From contig PLMM01000316.1 of the NCBI GenBank assembly GCA_003142495.1, forward strand, positions 1 through 6,094: a stretch of 6,094 nt of DNA, read 5' to 3'. Shown piece by piece: positions 1-6,094 of this stretch (positions are counted from its first letter, which is position 1; each line of letters starts with the position of its first letter). Position numbers and translations under genes: made by a program. The notes below the pieces were generated by a model. The model had not been told where the DNA came from and did not search any database. It was given only the letters and a program-made list of their open reading frames with translations. The stretch is from Gemmatimonadota bacterium (GTDB lineage Bacteria; Gemmatimonadota; Gemmatimonadetes; Gemmatimonadales; Gemmatimonadaceae).

Positions 1-1
1 A

Positions 2-385
2 GAGATCACGAGTACGCCGAGTACCCCCGGCGCGCCGTCCAATCCGCTGCAAGTGTGGACCGCGATTCGTATGGCGGTCGCTTTTCAGATTGCGATCAGC
101 CTCATCGCGATCGTCCGCACGCGCGTCGACAGCTCGGGGCTGTACGTGACGGGGGCGGTGCTCGGATTGACCGACGTGGATGCGCTGACGTTCGCCATGA
201 ACCGCGCAGCGGGCGACATCACTGCGGCCGTCGCGGCGCGGGCGATCGCGATCGGCATCCTCGCGAACACCATGCTGAAGATGGCCGCATGTCTGGTGTT
301 CGGGAAAGCGCGCTTTCGCCAGCTCGCGACGATTGGCCTGGCCGGGCTGGCACTCGGCAGCGTGATCGGCCTCGTGTTCCTGTGA
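2..385 (+). CDS. DUF4010 / MgtC-SapB-type membrane protein, C-terminal part (5' end outside window)
   Basis: The frame is open from base 2 to the TGA at 383-385, so 127 residues of the C-terminus are visible and the start lies upstream of the window. A GTG at 53 is an internal valine codon: the reading frame and the family resemblance (NPLQ followed by an amphipathic and then hydrophobic segment) continue upstream of it. About four hydrophobic segments are seen, at roughly fragment residues 24-38, 46-66, 78-102 and 108-127, and the last runs to the stop codon. The segment GLYVTGAVLGLTDVDALT (DVD at fragment residues 58-60) and the later ILANTMLKMA stretch resemble the conserved C-terminal part of DUF4010, usually joined to an N-terminal MgtC/SapB-like domain. 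Such proteins are integral inner-membrane proteins of unknown function. The gene is separated from the efflux operon by 111 bases containing a separate promoter, so a shared role is not indicated. Family assignment is from remembered motifs. Confidence 0.82.
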   Translation, partial: EITSTPSTPGAPSNPLQVWTAIRMAVAFQIAISLIAIVRTRVDSSGLYVTGAVLGLTDVDALTFAMNRAAGDITAAVAARAIAIGILANTMLKMAACLVFGKARFRQLATIGLAGLALGSVIGLVFL

Positions 386-400
386 ACGACGTGCCACGAC

Positions 401-420
401 GCTATGGGACGCCATGGAGC
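401..420 (+). other. Small hairpin downstream of the DUF4010 gene
   Basis: GCT (401-403) and ATGG (404-407) can pair with CCAT (412-415) and AGC (418-420) around a GACG loop, with two bulged G at 416-417. Alternatively 402-407 pairs with 412-417 as six pairs including one G-T wobble. It starts 15 bases after the stop codon. No T tract follows, so it is not a standard intrinsic terminator. It could be a 3'-end stabilising structure or chance in GC-rich DNA. Confidence 0.25.
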
Positions 421-461
421 GGGAGAGCGGCGGTGTTCGGAGCGGCCGGGCGGGCTCGCCA

Positions 462-491
462 TTGACTTCTACTATATAACCATATAAGAAT
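462..491 (+). promoter_or_regulatory. Putative sigma-70-type promoter of the efflux operon
   Basis: TTGACT at 462-467 matches the -35 consensus at five of six positions. Candidate -10 elements are TATAAG at 483-488 (five of six, but a short 15-base spacer) and AAGAAT at 486-491 (four of six, 18-base spacer). The stretch 461-494 is markedly AT-rich inside very GC-rich surroundings, as expected for a promoter. It lies directly before the first gene of a three-gene operon. The predicted transcription start, 6-8 bases after the -10, falls at about 495-499, on the GTG start codon at 497, so little or no 5' leader would remain. This is a prediction from consensus matching only. Confidence 0.55.
473..486. 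promoter_or_regulatory. A/T dyad inside the promoter, possible operator
   Basis: TATAT (473-477) and ATATA (482-486) form a perfect 5-base inverted repeat around AACC. The same bases also read as a direct repeat of ATATAA (474-479 and 482-487), spaced by 8 bases. The site lies between the putative -35 and -10, a typical place for a repressor to block transcription of an efflux operon. No regulator gene is present in the window, and short A/T dyads are common in promoters, so this is a weak candidate. Confidence 0.25.
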
Positions 492-496
492 ACAGT

Positions 497-1975
497 GTGA
501 ACAAAATCATGGCCCTCCTAACCTCCTCAGTCAACCGAGTCGTTCTCGCCGTCGTCATGCTCGGGGCCGGCAGCGGCGCGTGGCAGAGCGCGCGCGCCCA
601 GCTCACGCTCGCTGTGGCTCTAGACAGAGCCGATCGCTCGGCGTACGGCAACCGCGTCGCCGTGGCGAACGCCGGCGTCCAGTCTGCCGCCGCACTCGTG
701 CCACTCAAGGGCATCCTGCCGAGCGTTCGCTTCGAGGCGGGATACATTCGCACGACCGACCCGATCGGCGTCTTCGGAACCACGCTTCGTCAGCGGGCGA
801 TCACTCAGGCCAACTTCGATCCGCAGCGCCTCAACTTCCCGGGTGCCATCGGCAACTACCAGAGCGGAGTCGTCGTCGAGCAGCCGATCTTCAACGCCCC
901 CGCGTGGATCGGTCGGCGCGCCGCAGTGCGTGCGGCGGACGCGAGCCGCGCCACCGAGGAGTGGACGCGCCTCTCGACACGAGTCGATGTGGTGCAGGCC
1001 TACTACGGTGCCGTCCTCGCCGCGGAGCGCGTGGCCACGCTCCGCGGCGCCGCGCGTGCGGCAAGCGCGCACCTGAAGCAGGCGCAGTCCATGGTGGCGC
1101 ACGGGCTTGTCACCAAATCGGACGCGCTCCTGGCTTCTGTGCGTGCCAGCGACATAGATGCGCAGCTCGCCGAAGCAGCAGGCGCTTCGGCGTCGGCACG
1201 CCGGCTGCTCGCGGTGCTTCTGGGCCGCGACGGGGGCGAGTCGTCGCAGCTGCTCGAGTTGCCGGCGACGCTGCCGAGTGGCGATCGCATTCGAGCGGTG
1301 GTTGCGGCCGATACCGGGGCGATCGAGGCGACACCGCGCGCGGATGTGCGCGCCGCCTCGCGCGGGCTCGACGCCGCGCGCGCTGACGCGCTTCGCGCCC
1401 GATCGGTATTTCTGCCGCAACTCAACTCCTTCGCGCGCTACGACTGGAATTCGAGCGATCGCCCGTACGCCGGCGACCGCAATTGGACCGTCGGCATCAT
1501 GGCCTCCTGGAATATTTTTTCGGGGGCGAGCGACCTGGGCGATGTGCAGGCGTCCGCGGGTCGCGCCGCCGCCGCGCAGGCGCAGGAGGAGGCGGCGCGC
1601 GCCAACGCCCATCTCGACGTCGAGCAAACACGCACGTCGCTCGACGTCGCGCTTACCCGACTGTCCATCGCCGAGCGCGCCACGGTGCAGAGCGCCGAGG
1701 CGCACCGCATCGTCGGTCGCAAGTACGAGGGCGGCCTCGCAACCGTGGTGGAGCTGCTCGACGCGCAGGCGACGGAGCTGCAAACGGCGCTCGCGCTCTC
1801 CCAGGCGCGGTGGAGCACCATCGCGGCGGCGGCGGATCGGCTGCGCGCGCTCGGACTCGACCCTGCTGCACTCACTGCGCTCGATGACACGGCCGCCGTC
1901 GCCGAGGCGGCGCCGGGAGTTCCGGCTTCCACTCAGAAGGATCGCACATCGACCGACTCATCGAGGACACCGTGA
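497..1975 (+). CDS. TolC-family outer-membrane efflux channel (outer membrane factor)
   Basis: A 492-residue protein, normal length for TolC/OprM-type channels, which form trimeric beta-barrels with a periplasmic alpha-helical tunnel and take substrate from an RND pump through an adaptor. Residues 1-34 look like a Sec signal peptide: Lys3 and Arg14, a hydrophobic core at 15-23, and an Ala-Arg-Ala end before Gln35. Two outer-membrane efflux protein repeats follow, at roughly 36-245 and 280-455. In repeat 1 the barrel strands fall near 76-86 and 121-133, and the helical stretch includes AHGLVTKSDALLA (201-213). In repeat 2, strands fall near 304-317 and 329-343, and YEGGLATVVELLDAQ (410-424) is the classic second-repeat motif. 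The tail after about 462 is Ala/Ser/Thr-rich and probably disordered. The start chosen is GTG at 497; ATG at 509 would also leave a workable signal peptide. Neither has a clear Shine-Dalgarno sequence. It is the first gene of the operon and overlaps the adaptor gene by 4 bases. Confidence 0.93.
   Translation: MNKIMALLTSSVNRVVLAVVMLGAGSGAWQSARAQLTLAVALDRADRSAYGNRVAVANAGVQSAAALVPLKGILPSVRFEAGYIRTTDPIGVFGTTLRQRAITQANFDPQRLNFPGAIGNYQSGVVVEQPIFNAPAWIGRRAAVRAADASRATEEWTRLSTRVDVVQAYYGAVLAAERVATLRGAARAASAHLKQAQSMVAHGLVTKSDALLASVRASDIDAQLAEAAGASASARRLLAVLLGRDGGESSQLLELPATLPSGDRIRAVVAADTGAIEATPRADVRAASRGLDAARADALRARSVFLPQLNSFARYDWNSSDRPYAGDRNWTVGIMASWNIFSGASDLGDVQASAGRAAAAQAQEEAARANAHLDVEQTRTSLDVALTRLSIAERATVQSAEAHRIVGRKYEGGLATVVELLDAQATELQTALALSQARWSTIAAAADRLRALGLDPAALTALDDTAAVAEAAPGVPASTQKDRTSTDSSRTP
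1963..1967 (+). promoter_or_regulatory. Ribosome binding site of the adaptor gene
   Basis: GAGGA lies 4 bases before the GTG at 1972, inside the last codons of the TolC gene. It supports the GTG start, which shares bases with the TolC stop codon (GTGA, 1972-1975), and it suggests translational coupling. Confidence 0.6.
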
Positions 1976-3024
1976 ACGAGATATCACGCAGGGCCGCGCC
2001 TGCGATCGGCGCGTTGCTCCTCATCGCATCCGCGTGCTCGTCGCGCGAGCCCGAAGCGAAACAGGCAGCCGCACTGCGCATGCTAGGCACCCTCTTCACT
2101 GTCAAGGACACGAGTCTCCAGACGGCCTTCGAGGCCTCGGGAATTGCTGCGCCGCTCCGGCAGTCGACTCTCAGCACGAAGCTCATGGGGACGGTCCTGG
2201 AAGTGCTCGTACGCGAAGGGGATGTCGTTGCGGCAGGGCAGTCGCTCGTGCGGATTGACGCGCGCGATCTCACCGCGAAGCAGGAGCAGGCCGCCGCATC
2301 GATTGCCGACGCGGAGGCAATGCGCGGGGAGGCCGCCATACAAGCGGGGCGCATTCGTGCGCTCTACACCGATAGCGCGGCTACGCGCGCACAGATGGAT
2401 GCCGCCGAGACGGGGCTTTCGCGCGCGGATGCGGGCGTGCGCGCGTCGCGCGCCGCCGCGGCGGAGATGCGCGCGATGAGCAGCTATGCAGTGGTGCGCG
2501 CGCCCTTTGCCGGCATCGTGACGAAGCGCTTCGTGGACCCGGGCGCGTTCGCGACTCCCGGCGCGCCGATGGTGACCGTGCAGGACGGGCGTCAGCTTCG
2601 CATCACCGTGAACGCCACTCCCGACATGGCGGGTGCGGTTCGGCGAGGACAGTCCATCACCGCCAGCATTGAAGGGCATGCGGTGAGCGCCCGCGTCGAG
2701 GGAGTGGTGCCCTCGAACGCGGGAAATCTGTACACCATCAACGCGCTGGTCGATAATCCGCGAGGAAGCATCCTCCCCGGCAGCACGGCGTCGCTGTCAC
2801 TCCCTGCCGGAACGCATCCCGGAATCGTTGTGCCGGCGAGCGCCGTGACGCGGCAAGGCGATCTCACTGGCGTCACCGTGCGAACCGCGGCGGGGGATGA
2901 GACGCGTTGGGTGCGACTTGGGCAGAGTGTGGGGACGATGGTCGAGGTGACTGCGGGACTTCGTGCAGGCGATCAGATTGTCGTGCCGCCGCCTGGTGAG
3001 CCGTCGGTAGCCGAGAGAGATTGA
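1972..3024 (+). CDS. RND efflux periplasmic adaptor subunit (membrane fusion protein, HlyD/AcrA family)
   Basis: A 350-residue adaptor expected to link the pump to the TolC channel in the periplasm. The N-terminus has two Arg (6-7), a hydrophobic core (11-19) and a Cys at 22 in the context ASAC, so it is probably a lipoprotein. The -3 residue is Ala rather than the usual Leu, which makes the lipobox imperfect. Domains in order: the first half of the lipoyl (biotinyl-like) domain at about 60-97, with GTVLEVLVREGDVVAAGQSL (73-92); an Ala/Glu/Arg-rich alpha-helical coiled-coil hairpin at about 98-168; the second lipoyl half with VVRAPFAGIVTKRFVDPG (174-191); a beta-barrel domain at about 205-278; and a membrane-proximal domain at about 283-340 with IVVPASAVTRQG. 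Length and domain order are usual for the family. The GTG start is supported by the upstream GAGGA and the 4-base overlap with the TolC gene. The pump gene starts 2 bases after its stop, so it should be co-translated with its partners. Confidence 0.93.
   Translation: MNEISRRAAPAIGALLLIASACSSREPEAKQAAALRMLGTLFTVKDTSLQTAFEASGIAAPLRQSTLSTKLMGTVLEVLVREGDVVAAGQSLVRIDARDLTAKQEQAAASIADAEAMRGEAAIQAGRIRALYTDSAATRAQMDAAETGLSRADAGVRASRAAAAEMRAMSSYAVVRAPFAGIVTKRFVDPGAFATPGAPMVTVQDGRQLRITVNATPDMAGAVRRGQSITASIEGHAVSARVEGVVPSNAGNLYTINALVDNPRGSILPGSTASLSLPAGTHPGIVVPASAVTRQGDLTGVTVRTAAGDETRWVRLGQSVGTMVEVTAGLRAGDQIVVPPPGEPSVAERD
3013..3020 (+). promoter_or_regulatory. Purine-rich ribosome binding site of the pump gene
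   Basis: GAGAGAGA at 3013-3020 ends 6 bases before the ATG at 3027 and lies within the last codons of the adaptor gene. It is only a partial match to the anti-Shine-Dalgarno sequence, but its position fits the chosen start. Confidence 0.4.
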
Positions 3025-3026
3025 CG

Positions 3027-6094
<3,068 letters not shown>

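Noticed and set aside
401..420. Hairpin after the DUF4010 gene as an intrinsic terminator
   Set aside because: The stem is short, bulged or wobble-containing, and no T tract follows; kept only as a low-confidence hairpin.
440..457. GAGC...GCTC inverted repeat in the intergenic gap
   Set aside because: Only four base pairs with a mostly G/C loop and no T tract; expected by chance in such GC-rich DNA.
2..496. DUF4010 protein as part of the efflux system
   Set aside because: It is separated by 111 bases with its own downstream promoter signal, and I know of no functional link between this family and RND pumps.
1513..1521. Run of six T in the TolC gene as a possible slippage or frameshift site
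   Set aside because: The frame reads through into the expected second-repeat strand (WNIFSGAS) and the rest of the TolC domain continues in the same frame, so nothing indicates programmed slippage.
620..1783. A 387-codon minus-strand frame opposite the TolC gene
   Set aside because: Arg/Ala-rich composition without recognisable motif, fully inside a well-supported channel gene; a GC-bias shadow.
1158..2258. A 366-codon plus-strand frame spanning the TolC-adaptor junction
   Set aside because: Extremely Arg/Ser/Pro-rich translation, out of frame with two clear family members; not a real gene.

Overview
The window is high-GC DNA (roughly two thirds G+C by eye) from what looks like a Gram-negative (diderm) bacterium. 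An outer-membrane factor and a complete tripartite efflux set require an outer membrane. GTG starts, strong GC bias at third codon positions and long antisense shadow ORFs fit a GC-rich phylum such as Gemmatimonadota or Acidobacteriota. That assignment is an inference from sequence style, not a proven match.

Layout, all genes on the + strand: (1) 2-385, the C-terminal 127 residues of a DUF4010 / MgtC-SapB-type membrane protein whose start lies before the window. (2) 386-496, a 111-base intergenic gap with a small hairpin after the first gene and an AT-rich promoter island immediately before the next. (3) 497-1975, a TolC-family outer-membrane factor. (4) 1972-3024, a periplasmic adaptor (membrane fusion protein) with a lipoprotein-type signal. 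(5) 3027-6094, an RND-superfamily proton-driven inner-membrane pump, open at the window edge with 1022 codons visible and probably about 30-60 missing.

Genes 3-5 form one tight operon. TolC and adaptor overlap by 4 bases (GTGA), and only 2 bases separate adaptor stop from pump start. Together they would build a pump-adaptor-channel complex that exports small molecules from the inner membrane/periplasm across the outer membrane. The pump has the Asp-Asp pair in TM4 at residues 407-408, typical of drug/amphiphile (HAE-type) RND pumps and not of CzcA-type metal pumps. The substrate cannot be read from the sequence. The order outer-membrane factor, adaptor, pump is the reverse of the more familiar adaptor-pump-channel order.

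I see no mobile element, CRISPR array, RNA gene or novel multi-gene system. The most useful second looks are the promoter island, which may place the transcription start on or next to the GTG start codon of the TolC gene (possible leaderless mRNA), an A/T dyad inside that promoter that could be an operator, and the arginine that replaces the AcrB Lys940-equivalent in the proton relay of the pump.
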